From Nematostella vectensis (lineage: Eukaryota > Cnidaria > Anthozoa > Actiniaria > Edwardsiidae): DNA of 64,000 nucleotides. The stretch spans positions 5,207,501 to 5,271,500 of the forward strand of contig NC_064035.1 in the NCBI RefSeq assembly GCF_932526225.1, read 5' to 3'. A program made the translations under genes and the position numbers. Shown here piece after piece: positions 36,501-47,515 of this stretch. Under the pieces are notes generated by a model. The model had not been told where the DNA came from and did not search any database. It saw nothing but the letters and a program-made list of their open reading frames with translations. Position 1 is the stretch's first letter; each line of letters opens with the position of its first letter.

Positions 36501-36698
36501 CTCTATATGAACCGTGGCCTTTTGACTGCCGACATTAAACGTCTCTTGCCCAACCAATCTAAACATCCAGTTTTTTCGCAATATCTCCTTGCCATCAACT
36601 ATAATCACTCGCTTCCCTGATGTCGTTCCATGTTCGAACTGCACTTGGTGCACGCCATCGGCCATGGCGACATCCCACTTAGCAACTACATCAGTCAT
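33594..36698 (-). CDS. FAIM: FAIM, Fas apoptotic inhibitory molecule, complete, three exons
   Basis: FAIM is a cytosolic beta-sandwich protein that protects cells from death-receptor apoptosis and from protein aggregation. Exons: 36365-36698, 34928-34977 and 33594-33743. They total 534 nt, 177 residues (human short form 179). The start MTDVVAKWDVA matches vertebrate FAIM; an in-frame ATG two codons earlier (36704) is possible. Conserved blocks are FEHGTTSGKRVI, VDGKEI, KNWMFRLVGQETF, SGFQYEYTLEVGGK, MEVWVNGE, GEFDDDGTVTHF, GNHACYIQAVSSGK and REGIVHSLIIDGNEI. Both FAIM repeats are therefore intact. Splice sites: exon 1 donor TTTTAG|GTGAGT, exon 2 acceptor CTGCAG and donor GCT|GTGAGT, exon 3 acceptor GTCAG. 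The gene converges on the GPATCH8-like gene and diverges from the SPARC-like gene. Confidence 0.96.
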
Positions 36699-37773
36699 CT
36701 TCAAGCCAGACTAGCAGACTCACACACGATCAAAGAGATCCTCGGCCAGTAAAGCACGACTAGAACAGGTGTTCCTCCTAAAATGGTTATGATTAAGTAG
36801 CTAGTTATCTGATAACTTGAAATGCACACGCACAGAAAACAACATCGATCGGCAAGATCAGCTAGTCGTGCCTGCAGTATGACAGCGGTGATTATGATGA
36901 TTGTAAGCGCAATGCTGAAAAGACATCGCGATCGTGCATAGCTTTAGTGATTTTTTAAAACTCTCATTCTCTGGAATTCTCACAAAAATTCAAAATCGGC
37001 TAGACAACAAGAATAGATGCAATTGCGACACGCGGGAGTAAAGTAAGTAAAAGTGCAGTGAGTTATTGATCGCGCGCAAAAATATAATTATTGGCACAGT
37101 TTTGACAGAAATAAAAACTAAAATCTACAGAGCAGATTTTTGAAGATACAGGTTGATAAAACATATTTTGCTTCCTTTAACTCTCAAAGAACTATTTGAT
37201 TATGACTGTCAAAAGAAGTCAGTATACACTATCTGATAAAGGGGATAAAGTAAGCATGTATAAGAATAGTGAAATAATCTAGCGGTTGCGTGTGACAGAT
37301 TATATTGCTATTCCACTCCTATTGCGCCCTGCGCCCTGTAAAGCCCTAAGAAAATCCCCACAAGCCCAACCGTCACATTTACAAACAAAAAAATCACCGG
37401 ATACTCAAGATTTACACTGTCGGAAAGGCTAAATCTGGGAGCCTACCGCAGTGCATGTCGAGCCATATTTGTACAAGAACTTGAAAAAAAGACTCATTAT
37501 CCAGATCCTAGCGTTAGCATAAAAAACGGCGCTACAAAACGATGGTTCAGTTTTCACATTGTTTTTTTTTTTCGAACGTTTGCGCTTTATAAAATAGCTA
37601 GGGCCAAGACAGGAGCCAATGTTTGTTACATTTTAGATAAGGGTAGAATCGCCAACCAATTTTCGCTGAAGTTTTCGGCTAGTCAGAAGAAAAAGTTAGA
37701 TGAGCAGGGGCAGATCGAGGATCTCAAAATGACGGGTGGATAATGGCCAGATAGACAGTTTAATGTATAACTC

Positions 37774-38393
37774 AGGCCCGTACCCAGGATTTTTCTTGGG
37801 GGGGGGGGGGGGGGGAGGTGCGAGATATCCGAAAAAGTGGACCTAACTTTTCCGGGGGAGGTGGGGGGAGCGAATGGAATGAGTTCTCTGATAAAAATCT
37901 GACCATCCCCGAAAGAACAAAAAGGGATTTTTTTCATATCAAACATATTCCCCACATATAGTGTCCTTCGTATGTATTGCCTTATATGGGCATTGATGCC
38001 CATATTTAGAAGAGCTAAAGTTTTCCCGCTCCCGGATCTCCAGAAAACATGGTGAAAAATGCTTATTCCTGTCAATTTGAGACTCGAGGCAAAAATTTGT
38101 TAAAAAAACTTGATCGCTCGGTCAAATTTTTTTCTCACTGATCTTGAAAAGCCCTAAGACCCAGGCCTCCAAGAGGTCGGCCGAGTGGGTATGAAAGTCA
38201 CCCAAATATTGATATGTGCATTGCAGTATCTCCACGGGACGTTTATCTGTTTATTGTCGGATTTGGCTACTTACCAGAGTGATCTAGTTTATGCTTTATA
38301 GTTTTGTTGTACAAGTAGCACGTCTATTGAGAACCGAAAGTGAGCCTTCGGCCGTTGTGGGGGGGGGGGGGGGGGGGGGGTGGTTACGGGCCT
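37774..38393. mobile_element. Possible 620-bp non-autonomous element with AGGCCCGTA termini
   Basis: The segment begins AGGCCCGTACCC and ends in the inverted sequence GGTTACGGGCCT, giving a 9-bp perfect terminal match (AGGCCCGTA/TACGGGCCT). Each end carries a long G-run close to the terminus. A related left end (AGGCCCTTACCCAGGATT) occurs at 19020. There is no coding content. The short terminal match makes this tentative. Confidence 0.4.
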
Positions 38394-38739
38394 GTAACCC
38401 ATAGCAAAGTTAAGTTGGCGAAGGCACATGGACAGTACCTCCCGTCCCTCAGACATTTATTTTCTTCAAACGAAAAAGACTTTTCTTTTTTTTCTCAAAA
38501 AGGATTGGTGGTGGGTTTCCATCCAATCCACCCCCCCCCCCCCCCCCCCCCCCCCCTGTATCCTCCTCTAATGAGACAAATAGTTTTTTGGACTCTAATA
38601 GATAATGTCAACTCAACACCACAGAAGCCTTTTATAAGAACGACACTTTTCGGTAGGCCAATGAATGCCCCCTGGTTTATCCTGAACAGCTGAAGAAGGC
38701 GGTTATTGGTCTGCCCAAACATCGTACCAGGAGCCGAAG

Positions 38740-38890
38740 CAGGCCACGTAAGATTGAGGGGCAAAATACAGAAACGTTTAGAAAATATTGGGGGCACAGC
38801 CATGCCCCTACTGGTCATTTCCTTATTATTTTTTAAAAATATTGGGGGCCACTTTCCTTCAGTGCCCCACCCCCTATACGGCCCTGTGTA
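38740..38890 (-). mobile_element. Dispersed short element, copy 1 (CAGGGCCGTA family)
   Basis: On the minus strand this reads CAGGGCCGTATAGGGGGTGG, then GGCACTGAAGG, CCCCCAATATTTTTAAAAAA and AAGGAAATGACCAGTAGGGG. It matches the segment at 42592-42720 in the opposite orientation, including CCCCCAATATT and AAGGAAATGA(C/T)CAGTAGGGGC. Two copies in one window indicate a dispersed short repeat family. Confidence 0.7.
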
Positions 38891-39752
38891 TACAAAAAGC
38901 AACTCTGCGTTGTGTTGACCAAGGCCTGACGCATACCAGCAAAATAGAAATTTGTTCAGTGGATTTCTTTCTTCTCCTATAGTCAATTTGTAACCGCATA
39001 CATCTATCGCCATCGTCAATCACCATCGTCTTTGAAACTATCTTTCTTCGCTTTCTTTTACTTCTATCCCTTTGCCATACATCCACAGCAGGATCAGCTG
39101 GATTGCAAAATATTAAAACACATTCTATCGCTATATGCGTCCTTTTGATTGGCAGGGATGCAAGGTATCGAGGGGTGTTCTAATTGGCTGACATACAGAG
39201 CATCTGTCGTCTTCCTGAGCGTTAATCACATATGGTCCGGACGTAGCTTTAAGCATGCGGTATGTGAGGAATGGACCAAACTTGCAAGGCTATTGTTACT
39301 ACCGGCTGTGTCGACAGAGATCAGCTTCAGTGTTTTCGTATAAACTTCTAATAGAAAGCAAAATATTTATTTCAGATGATACCCGACATCAAGTGAGCCT
39401 CTTTGGATGTTTTGCTTTTTTTAATAGCAGCACTGCGAGGGGCCTCGCCTAGCATCCGGCGTCCGCGGGAAAATATCTTTTACATACGTGTATCCCGAAA
39501 AAAACCCGCTATATCCTAAACAACAGTGCATTGATCTCAAGCGATGAATAGTTTGACTCGAGATAAACCCATCCTGGTTTTGATGAAGCGATAAAAGTTA
39601 AATCGATAGTGCTTCAGAAGAGTCGCTCTCGCATTACATTTATCTCTGTCATCGCGTTATTGTGTTAACTCCGGCAATCCCAAATTCCCTCGTCACCTAG
39701 TGGAGCTAGAGAAAGGGCAACACATTACATGAACTCGCCGCGACCGACCGCC

Positions 39753-42700
39753 ATGCTGCCCATCCGAAGTCTATTCCTTGCGCTTCTTGCGTGTCTTGCA
39801 CTGGTATCGGTGAGTTCTGTGAGTAAACTATACTGAATCCCCCTATTCATCAGGATACCCCCTTGCCTGTGTTATTATTGACAGTAGACGCTTTTAGAAT
39901 GTACTTAGGGGAAGGGCGAAGATTTTGGCTCGAAAAATGCCTCTACCTGAAAATCTCCCAGATGACTACTTTAACGAGCATTATTTTAATGTGTTCATTT
40001 ATTAGAATTGAATTAATGCATTTTACTGCATCACAATGCACTCTGCTATGATATCTAGGTGCGATTTGAGCTGACTAGAAAGCTTGGTAAATCTACAGTG
40101 CTAAATAGCGCACTCGACCTTTTACACTGGCTTTTAGCAAAGTATGCGTCTGTTGATCTTGGGACATTAGTGCTAGCCTAGTTGTTTGGTTCTAGCTTGT
40201 AGACCTTCGTACCCTACTCCAGGGCACAGTGTATGATTCGTGACAGCACTGAAATTTAATGAGAATTCAGCATGGCCTACGGTGAAACTAATCGAACCGA
40301 CAGGCAGGTTAGAATGGGATTGACATATCTACACGTCTTCGTTCTTGTCATTTCGAAACTACCCCAGTGCCTCCTCAATGTTCTTGTACTTGAGTGTGTC
40401 GGTGGTCCTTTAGCGTGTAACACCCAAAAACCAGACGGCTCTTGATTCAGTCGTCTCTCGGGATCAGCTCGGAGGCGCTCGAACATCTGTCAAACGAAAC
40501 CTGTCGAAAAAAGGAGATTATAATAATCAAACCATGTAAGGGACGCATTAGACTCCTAACTTTTTTCTGATTGCCTTAAGTTTCTTTTAATGCTTCCATT
40601 TAAAACATTCCAGAGCTCTTTCCCTGAAATCAGAATCAGAAGTTTCTTAATTCCGCCACAGATTGAAAGATGGAGAGAAGTGTTACTGTTGGCAGTAAAA
40701 GCGGCACAATGTTATTTTTGCATAACTGCGGATCTGCAATCCTGAGTGATGTGAAATTTCTCACGCATTATTTTCGTGCTTTTTAACACTACATTCTTTG
40801 TAATCGCTTCTGGTCTTCAATCTTGACAGGAGTAAGAGAGATAAGACACCCTGCCTAGACGAGAACGTTCCCTCTTTAAAATGTCCTCTTTTACATAAAG
40901 CTCAATGGACAAAGAGCTTTAGAGTTTTATTTAAAAAAACTCTTGGCATGCTTTAGAAGAACTTCTTGTTGGTCCGGTATATATATTTATAGTTATGTGC
41001 ATGAATTCCTAAAGGTTTATCGGTCGATCTGGCACTCTGTCCATCACACGCTACCTCCACCATGTCCACAATCTCGATGTGTAGTCTATTGGTTCTTACG
41101 AGTTAATCACCTTGGGGGCTAGCGTCCTGTGGTCATCAAACAACGGACGTGTTTCAAATTAAGGCTTCCCTTACTCCAGGGCCAGTAAAACCTCTGCCAT
41201 AGTCGTGTGCGTGGCTGCGTGCTCAGACCTATCCACCATAACAAGATTATCTTTTCCAGGAAAAACCTGGCAATCTATTGCTAACAACTTACCGTCTACT
41301 CCACGCAAAGAAGGCCCTTGTCTGGTGGATCAAACATATTGTGTGTTCAAGAGGCTTGAATTCGATACAAGAGGCTCAAATTCGATCTACTTTAAGCATG
41401 AAAGCAATCCATCACGATTCTGTTATAACGAATATTTCTTGATTTGTTGTGCTTGGTTTACCAGGATTAATGCCAGGCCGTTTTTTGGCGTCTAGTGGAT
41501 AGCTTGTTATTTGTTTGTTTACTATACTCATGACCCATGTTGTTCCTTTATTATACTCGAGGTAAATTTGTCTGGCCTCTAGTAGACTGCTTGTATTTTG
41601 TTAACCAGGCTCAAAGACAAGCTTATGGTCCGTGCCGTGACACGTTCTGCCCACGTGGTGGAGTTTGCACGCCCTACGTGGAGGGGGACCGGAGCTACAC
41701 CACGTGTGAGTGCCCCACCTCGTGCCCAGACCTCGACGACCCAGTCTGCTCCATTTTCAACCAGGAGTTCAAGAACGCGTGCGAGATGCACAAGTACGCA
41801 TGCAAGTTACAAATGAGTATGGCGATCAAGAACGCCGGGGCATGTGTCAAACCAAGTGAGTACTGCATGCTTTCTCACTTTTATCATATGCTTGCCGATG
41901 ATTGAAGCGATACAATGAAGTCATGATCATGGTATCCATGGATCATGGTATTTTGTAATTTCATTAATTGAAGTTGGTGACACTATTGGTGACGATAATG
42001 GTTGATGTTGACGTTGTTGATGATGATGATAGTGATTATGATAAAGATGGTAATGTTGGCTATCATAATTGTGGTAGTCATGGCAATTGTATTGATGGTG
42101 GCGACGACACTGATAAAGATAATAATTATATGAACGTATTATTGATGAAGATGTCGATAATGATGATGGTAGTATGGCTATGTTGATGACGATAATGTTG
42201 ATGATGATGTTGATGTTGTTGATGATGGTGTCTGACGGTAGTGTTAACGCTAATAATGGTGATAGTCATTGTTATTGTCTTGGTGTTTGGTGATGCTGCT
42301 GATGATGTTGGGATGATCACTCCCTATTCCAGCCGACCCTAAGATGATGGGGATGACGGACTGTCCTAAGTGGATGCTAGAGCAGTTTCCGTACCGTTTT
42401 CTCGATTGGCTTTATCTTACCCGTGAGCTCAGCAGAGATCCTAGGTTTGAGATCGCGAAACGTGGCGAGCAGCTGACGGGAGACGAGATCAAGGAAGTGT
42501 TAGCGGTGAGTGTACATTTCGAACGAGCAGGTTAAAAAGGGAATGTTTGGGAATTCATCACAGGCCACAGGTATGATAATCATATGGCAGCCGCAGGGCC
42601 GTAGCAGGGGGTGGGGCACTGGAGGCACGTGCCCCCCCCCCCAATATTCAAAAAAATTATAAGGAAATGATCAGTAGGGGCGTAGCTGTGCCCCCCATTG

Positions 42701-43370
42701 CCGTGTACCCAGAATTTATTAATAGAGATGCGCAGTCATAGGTATCATATAAAATAGGTAGGAGGTACTCGCCTACTAGTGACTGAGTATGTTCCTTAGA
42801 CACCATGGTGATGTCTATGCTGTTGGTTTTTAGTGGGAGTTTAATAACTGGGATCTGAATAAGAACGGCATTTGGGACAAAGAAGAGCTAGACCTTGTAC
42901 AGACCATCCTCATGCCGATCGAGGGCTGCTCGTTTGGATTCCTTAAATCCTGTGACTTGGACGGCAAGGGCGACATGGATCGACGTGAATGGATGATGTG
43001 CTTCCCCGAGGGAGGTAAGATTGCCAACATTCAGTTTCCTTGTCCCTTTTTCCCCTCTCTTCTCCTAATCCGCTCGCAGATTTTCTTAACTGGTCCTCCC
43101 TTCTCTCTGCTCACAATCTTGAGAGCAATATTTTGCAAGGTATAAAAACCTATTCTGTTCATTTCATTGTCTCCTTTTCTATGCCATCTCTGCCCCAGCG
43201 AGCAAGATCAAAGATGGTTAAGGTGATCCAAGAAATTGCCCAAGTTTATGGCAAAAAATTCTCTTCTCGAAGCAACTATCTTTTATTGTTATTGCTTTTC
43301 AAGGAGATGAAGTCGTTCTTTTTTTTTTCTTGCAGTGATTGACATATCGACTGGCTCTAGAAGACACTAG
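39753..43370 (+). CDS. SPARC-like secreted calcium-binding matricellular protein, five exons
   Basis: Exons: 39753-39809 (signal peptide), 41609-41855, 42333-42505, 42834-43014 and 43336-43370. They total 693 nt, 230 residues, all in frame; an in-frame ATG at 39729 would add eight residues. MLPIRSLFLALLACLALVS is a clear secretory signal. Exon 2 encodes a follistatin/Kazal module with ten cysteines (CRDTFCPRGGVC, CECPTSCPDLDDPVCS, NACEMHKYAC). Exon 3 matches the start of the SPARC extracellular calcium-binding domain (CPKWMLEQFPYRFLDWLY). Exon 4 has a pair of EF hands with good loops (DLNKNGIWDKEE and DLDGKGDMDRRE) separated by the typical MPIEGC...FLKSCDLD. SPARC proteins bind collagen and modulate the mesoglea or basement membrane. 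This one lacks the N-terminal acidic domain and has a short EC domain. A poly(A) signal is at 43890. Confidence 0.88.
41440..41610. repeat. Imperfect duplication upstream of the SPARC-like exon-2 acceptor
   Basis: The sequence TGGCGTCTAGTGGATAGCTT, then GTTATTTG, at about 41482-41510 recurs diverged as TGGCCTCTAGTAGACTGCTT, then GTATTTTG, at 41573-41600. Each is accompanied by an acceptor-like block (GGTTTACCAGGATT near 41455 and GTTAACCAGGCTC at the real acceptor). The spacing is about 91 bp. Confidence 0.45.
41985..42310. repeat. GAT/GTTGAT-rich imperfect microsatellite in a SPARC-like intron
   Basis: The intron between exons 2 and 3 is dominated by degenerate trinucleotides (GATGATGATGATAGTGATTA, GTTGATGATGATGTTGATG). 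Trinucleotide composition keeps both strands open, which explains the short Asp/Met-rich and His-rich frames here. A similar GAT/TAA tract follows the gene at 43838-43876. Confidence 0.85.
42592..42720 (+). mobile_element. Dispersed short element, copy 2 (CAGGGCCGTA family)
   Basis: The sequence CAGGGCCGTAGCAGGGGGTG, then GGGCACTGGAGG, a C-run, AATATT and AAGGAAATGATCAGTAGGGG, then CGTAGCTGTG, matches the inverted copy at 38740-38890. It lies in the intron between SPARC-like exons 3 and 4. There is no coding content. Confidence 0.7.
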
Positions 43371-45716
43371 ACCACCTTAGGTGCCGACCATTTGACTTTT
43401 GAGTGGGAGGACGCAGGATATTTTTTTTCAAAGCATTTGACGTGCAAGAATTTGTTAACGGTGCAAGATATTTTTTTTTCGTCCACCAGTTGGTGGGGAT
43501 ATTTTTTTTCAAAATCATCCTCCCCCCCCCTCAAAAGTCAAATAGTCAGCCCCTTACTTACCAGCCTTGCCTCACTGTTGTCGTATATTGCCAAGAATTT
43601 TACCGAACATGCGATGAATCATGCAATGATCGTGGTCGCCTTTGCTCTTGCTGTGCGAAGATGCAATTGAGCTGTATTCTAGTTTAGTTTCAACGTGTCT
43701 CGCATTGTACCCAAGGACAAGTAACACCGGATGGGGTGGATTACTGTGTTTTTTCGACAGGGTCGCCCTGCATAGCAAAGACGAGCAGTCGTGTTACTTG
43801 TTGATGTTGTAGGTGTTGATGTTGCTGTTGTTCATTAATGATTATTATAATGATGATGATGAAGATGATAATGATGCAAAGTATGGTACAATAAAGATAT
43901 GATGATTGGTATCGACGGTAATGAATTAACGTAAAAGGGAAATGATTATTTTTGTTATATATTAACATCTTTGTACTTTAGTTCACTGTCTTTTTATATA
44001 GATTAAACCTAGTCTCAAGTGATTTGAGATGTATAATTTATATTAAAATTTTACTTTAAAATATATTTGCTGATTCTTATTTTATTTTTATGATCACACC
44101 TTGTGTGGTGAATGCGGATATCCATGAGCAAAGATTTAGTGAGATCGCAAGCTGATGTGCTTGAAACATCGATATTGCATCCAGGTTACACGTTTTAGTT
44201 GCGTCCGCGAGAAAGATCGAAAAAGTGACACAACCTTGGAATCAAGCGGACGGAGCCAATATTTGAAAATTTATAGAAAACATAGGCATTAACCCATTTA
44301 CTGCGGTTTCTCGATATTACGCGAACTCTCACCAATGACTTCCAAATCGCCTTCTGGCTTTTTATCTGCTGTATCAAAATGTACTTCAAGATAACGGGAC
44401 GGGTGGACTTCTTGTACTGAGTCCGTCATTTAAAAACCCTCGGAGCGTTTTCATTGGTCAGCTTTGAATTGGCTTCCATCCACTTCCGCGAGGTCACTGA
44501 CCAACTAAAGAACACCAAATATAATTTCGAAAGTTTGATTTATTGACGGAAGCCAGGTAGCAATCGCAACAAGATTGATTCTACGTTTACAAGTTGTGCA
44601 GCCCTTAAGCTTATATCGGATATCGCCCGCGGCATTTACTAGAGAAATTACAATAAAGAGTTATAAGGGGCTTCAAGGGTTGTGGGACAATTTTACTCGG
44701 CTAAGTATCTCGAGACATTTAAGATGAAGCTGTCAGTTAATTACGCCAGATCCAACCATCGGTCAGTTTAGCTAAAAGCCGATTGGCAAAACAAATAATA
44801 AAAATTGACAAATGTGTGTATTTGAAAATCTTGTTTGTATTTCGTTGTTATGAATAAATTACTATTTGCCTTATCTCGCAAAGGAATGGCAAAAGGATAT
44901 AAAACAGACTGAAAGACTTCTATATTCGCTTTGTTGAGCTTACTGTTAATCTTGTAATCATGGGTTATATGTGATCAAATAAACTTGTAGCAGCGGATGT
45001 CAATGAACTGTTAATTGTTTCCCATGGTATGGGAGGTAGACTCCTTTAATGGGTTTTCGCACGTCTCTATTTCCTACTTGACTTTAGAGAGCTTAGAGAC
45101 TAAAGCAACAGCTGCCGTCGCTGTGTCCCTCTCCCAGGGGGGATATAAATGGAAATAAAAACATGAGAAGTGAGTAGAAAAAAAAAGAAATACCGCAAAA
45201 CAACTAACCGCTTGAAGACTAATGTCATTCTAATAGCTCATGAGGGGCGCCTCCGGGGCTACCACAAGAGAACGTCGATAAATCCATCAAGAATCGAGAG
45301 TTCAAAACTGACATATTAGACTGTTGATTACACTGTATCTGCCTTTATAAACCGACAGGCCAGGGGGATATGAGGTAGGACATGCAAAAAATTGCTAAAT
45401 TGTCGTCCTTTGGGTGGCCCGATAGCATATGAAAATCTACGTATTTGATTTTACATTTGAGGAGATCACCGTCGCTCGTCTTTAAAGTTACCTGATCCTA
45501 ACCTATAACAGAAATCTCCGTCCTAAATAGCATATTATGGAAAACTTCCTTCCCCGTCTTTAAGGATTCTGTAAATCACAGAAATCTTCGTCGCTTTTGT
45601 CTTCATGGTGACCCGTCGTCTTTATGGTGACCTGGTGTGATTATTATGGAAATCTCCGTCTTTTTGTAAGCTCTGTAACTGAAACCTCAGTCTGTCTGTT
45701 GTTTGGAAAGTGTAAT
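43371..45716. other. Spacer between the SPARC-like gene and GPCR 1
   Basis: Apart from the MITE at 43386-43547, the SPARC-like poly(A) signal (AATAAA at 43890-43895) and the short motif repeat before the GPCR, I see no gene. No RNA gene or core promoter can be named. Confidence 0.5.
43386..43547. mobile_element. ~160-bp MITE with GACCATTTGACTTTTGAG termini
   Basis: The left end GACCATTTGACTTTTGAG, then a GGGAGGA block, is mirrored on the right by TCCTCC, a C-run, then CTCAAAAGTCAAATAGTC. The interior contains three GATATTTTTTTTC blocks. It lies 16 bp after the SPARC-like stop codon, so it would be part of the 3' UTR if transcripts extend to the AATAAA at 43890. Confidence 0.75.
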
Positions 45717-45735
45717 ATGGAAATCGCCGTCCGAC
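45415..45735. repeat. Imperfect GGAAATCTCCGTC repeats running into the GPCR 1 start
   Basis: Short related blocks occur in the same orientation: GAAATCTCCGTCC (about 45511), ATGGAAAACTTCCTTCCCCG (about 45537), AGAAATCTTCGTCG (about 45579), ATGGAAATCTCCGTC (about 45646) and ATGGAAATCGCCGTCCG (45717). The last one includes the likely start codon and the first codons of the receptor. Spacing is irregular (about 30-70 bp), with shared CGTCTTT and TATGG sides. Confidence 0.6.
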
Positions 45736-47045
45736 GTAACGTCACGAATTGTACGAAGTGCTCGAGGGAGGATTCGTCCACCGACTTAGTGTACACGGAA
45801 GGCGCGTCCTATGCCCAAGCCATCTCACTGATTATCATGGTGATATGTGGGTCTTTAGGGAACGGATTCGTGAGTTACACCATACAGCACAGCAAAGCAT
45901 TGCAGAATACCACTTTTGCATTCATTTTAAGCCTTGCTGTCGCCAATTTGGGCGCATTACTACTTTGCGCACCGTTCCCAATCATAACTAGCATCGCAAG
46001 GCGGTATATCCTCGGCCGTGCACTGTGTCACGCCAATGGATTTCTGAATAACCTGTTTTTCTGCGCCTCGATTTTCACTCTTGCGCTTATTGCCTTACAT
46101 AAGTACTCGAGTGTTGTTCGCCCACTGAACCTGGCATTCCTCCTGACAGCGAGGCGCGCTAAGTCATGTCTGGTCGCCGTTTGGGCTGCGTGCGCCTCCA
46201 TGTCTTTACTAGCGCTTGGTCCTTTTAGTGGTTGGAAATATATCGTGTTCAACCCCACGACTGTGCATTGCGGTATAGCCTTTCCGCACACGGTGACCGA
46301 GAGGATTCGAATGGCAGGCCTTTCGGCGGTCGCATTTATCATCCCATTAGGTCTTATGATATATGCATATTTACGAATCTATTTCAAAGTCAGTGCGCAC
46401 GAGAGAAGGCTGACTCACACACGGCCTAACGTAAGCCAACTCAAGCGAAAGCTCACGGTCACCCTGTGCCTCATGTTCGGTACGTTCGTTGCGTGCTGGA
46501 CACCGTTTTTTGTGCTTTTTGCGGTTGCCTTGTGCGTGAGCGACGCCTCTGACTTGCCGCCTAGTCTCGGGCGGGTCGCATACTGGTGTGGTTATCTCAA
46601 CTGTTGTCTGAACCCGGCTTTGTACTGCTTTAGAACCACTGCCTTCAAAGAAATCCGCGCGCGTTCATGCTCGTCTCAGGCCACCACCCACCGTACCGAG
46701 TGTATTCCCCGCTCCATGAGGGCCTTCTCCCTCCCTATCACGACCAATCGCAGGCCGTCTTGTTTTGCGCTCACGAGGCCTAGAACCAGATCGTCTCTTT
46801 CTCCGCGTGCGTCATGCAAAGGGGCCCAGCCTGAACGGTCCTATTCGTGCACAGGAAGCCCACGAACACTGGGTTGTAAGTACACATGGACCTCACGCGG
46901 TCGAAGGGGATACTCAAGCACAGGGAACCCACGCAATCGGGCGTGCTCGCTGTCTGAAGTACGTTGTGCAGCCAAGATGAGGTCTGAAGACACATGTGCC
47001 GAGATGAGCATCATTCAAATCAGTTCACACAAACCGCGTGATTAG
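45717..47045 (+). CDS. GPCR 1, intronless rhodopsin-like receptor
   Basis: This is a 442-residue class A seven-helix receptor on a single exon. An in-frame ATG at 45624 is also possible; I prefer 45717 because the N-terminus is then short with two N-glycosylation sites (NVT, NCT). TM1 has the GN pair (GSLGNGF). TM2 is LSLAVANLGALLLCAPF, with Asn where Asp2.50 is usual. TM3 is followed by ALHKYSSVVRPL, where HKY replaces DRY. TM6 has CWTPFF and TM7 has LNPALYCF. Cysteines in the first and second extracellular loops (LCHANG, VHCGIAF) can form the usual disulfide. There is no TM7 lysine, so it is not an opsin. The tail is long and Ser/Arg/Cys-rich. The ligand is unknown; this looks like an orphan cnidarian receptor. 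Confidence 0.9.
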   Translation: MEIAVRRNVTNCTKCSREDSSTDLVYTEGASYAQAISLIIMVICGSLGNGFVSYTIQHSKALQNTTFAFILSLAVANLGALLLCAPFPIITSIARRYILGRALCHANGFLNNLFFCASIFTLALIALHKYSSVVRPLNLAFLLTARRAKSCLVAVWAACASMSLLALGPFSGWKYIVFNPTTVHCGIAFPHTVTERIRMAGLSAVAFIIPLGLMIYAYLRIYFKVSAHERRLTHTRPNVSQLKRKLTVTLCLMFGTFVACWTPFFVLFAVALCVSDASDLPPSLGRVAYWCGYLNCCLNPALYCFRTTAFKEIRARSCSSQATTHRTECIPRSMRAFSLPITTNRRPSCFALTRPRTRSSLSPRASCKGAQPERSYSCTGSPRTLGCKYTWTSRGRRGYSSTGNPRNRACSLSEVRCAAKMRSEDTCAEMSIIQISSHKPRD

Positions 47046-47515
47046 AGGACATGGCATGACTAGATCACATCACATGCTTAGATCATGTGACACCACATGC
47101 TTAGATCACGAGACCACATGCTTAGATCACATGACATGCTTAGATCGCGTGACATCACATCTTAAGATCACACGACACCACATGCTTAGATCACATGCCA
47201 CTACATGCTTAGATCACAAGACCACATGCTTAGATCATGTGACACCACATGCTAAGATCACATGACACCACATGCTTAGATCACATGACACCACATGCTC
47301 AGATCACGTGACATCACACCCTTAGATCATGTGACACCACATGCTTAGATCATGTGATACCACATCCTTAGATCACATGACATCACATGGTGAGATCACA
47401 TGACACCATATCCTTAGATCACATGACACCACATGGTAAGATCACATGACACCACATCCTTAGATCACATGACACCACATGGTGAGATCACATGACACCA
47501 CATAGTGAGATTAGG
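47046..47515. repeat. ~23-bp tandem repeat after GPCR 1
   Basis: About 20 imperfect copies of TTAGATCACATGACACCACA then TGC begin directly after the GPCR 1 stop codon. Common variants are TTAGATCATGTGACACCACA, AGATCACGTGACATC and GGTGAGATCACATGACACC. Each unit carries a GATC and one or two CATG or CACGTG/CATGTG sites. If the transcript ends at 47717 the array is in its 3' UTR. Confidence 0.9.

Larger units (their letters stand above)
36705..39728. other. Divergent spacer between FAIM and the SPARC-like gene
   Basis: No gene is supported in these 3 kb. They should hold the FAIM promoter (36705-37000) and the SPARC-like promoter (39000-39728). Long homopolymers occur: G-runs at about 37798-37816 and 38359-38380, and a C-run at about 38530-38557. 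Element fragments lie at 37774-38393 and 38740-38890. The open frames here depend on the G- and C-runs and look accidental. Confidence 0.5.

Noticed and set aside
37683-39086. Several frames of 64-174 residues around the G- and C-runs
   Set aside because: They depend on homopolymers and element fragments, and show no conserved motif or splice context.
41968-42320. Asp/Met-rich plus-strand and His-rich minus-strand frames
   Set aside because: They arise from GAT-type trinucleotide DNA in a SPARC-like intron.
45624-45716. The longer GPCR 1 N-terminus starting at 45624
   Set aside because: The extra 31 residues derive from upstream repeat-like sequence and contain no receptor feature, although they remain possible.
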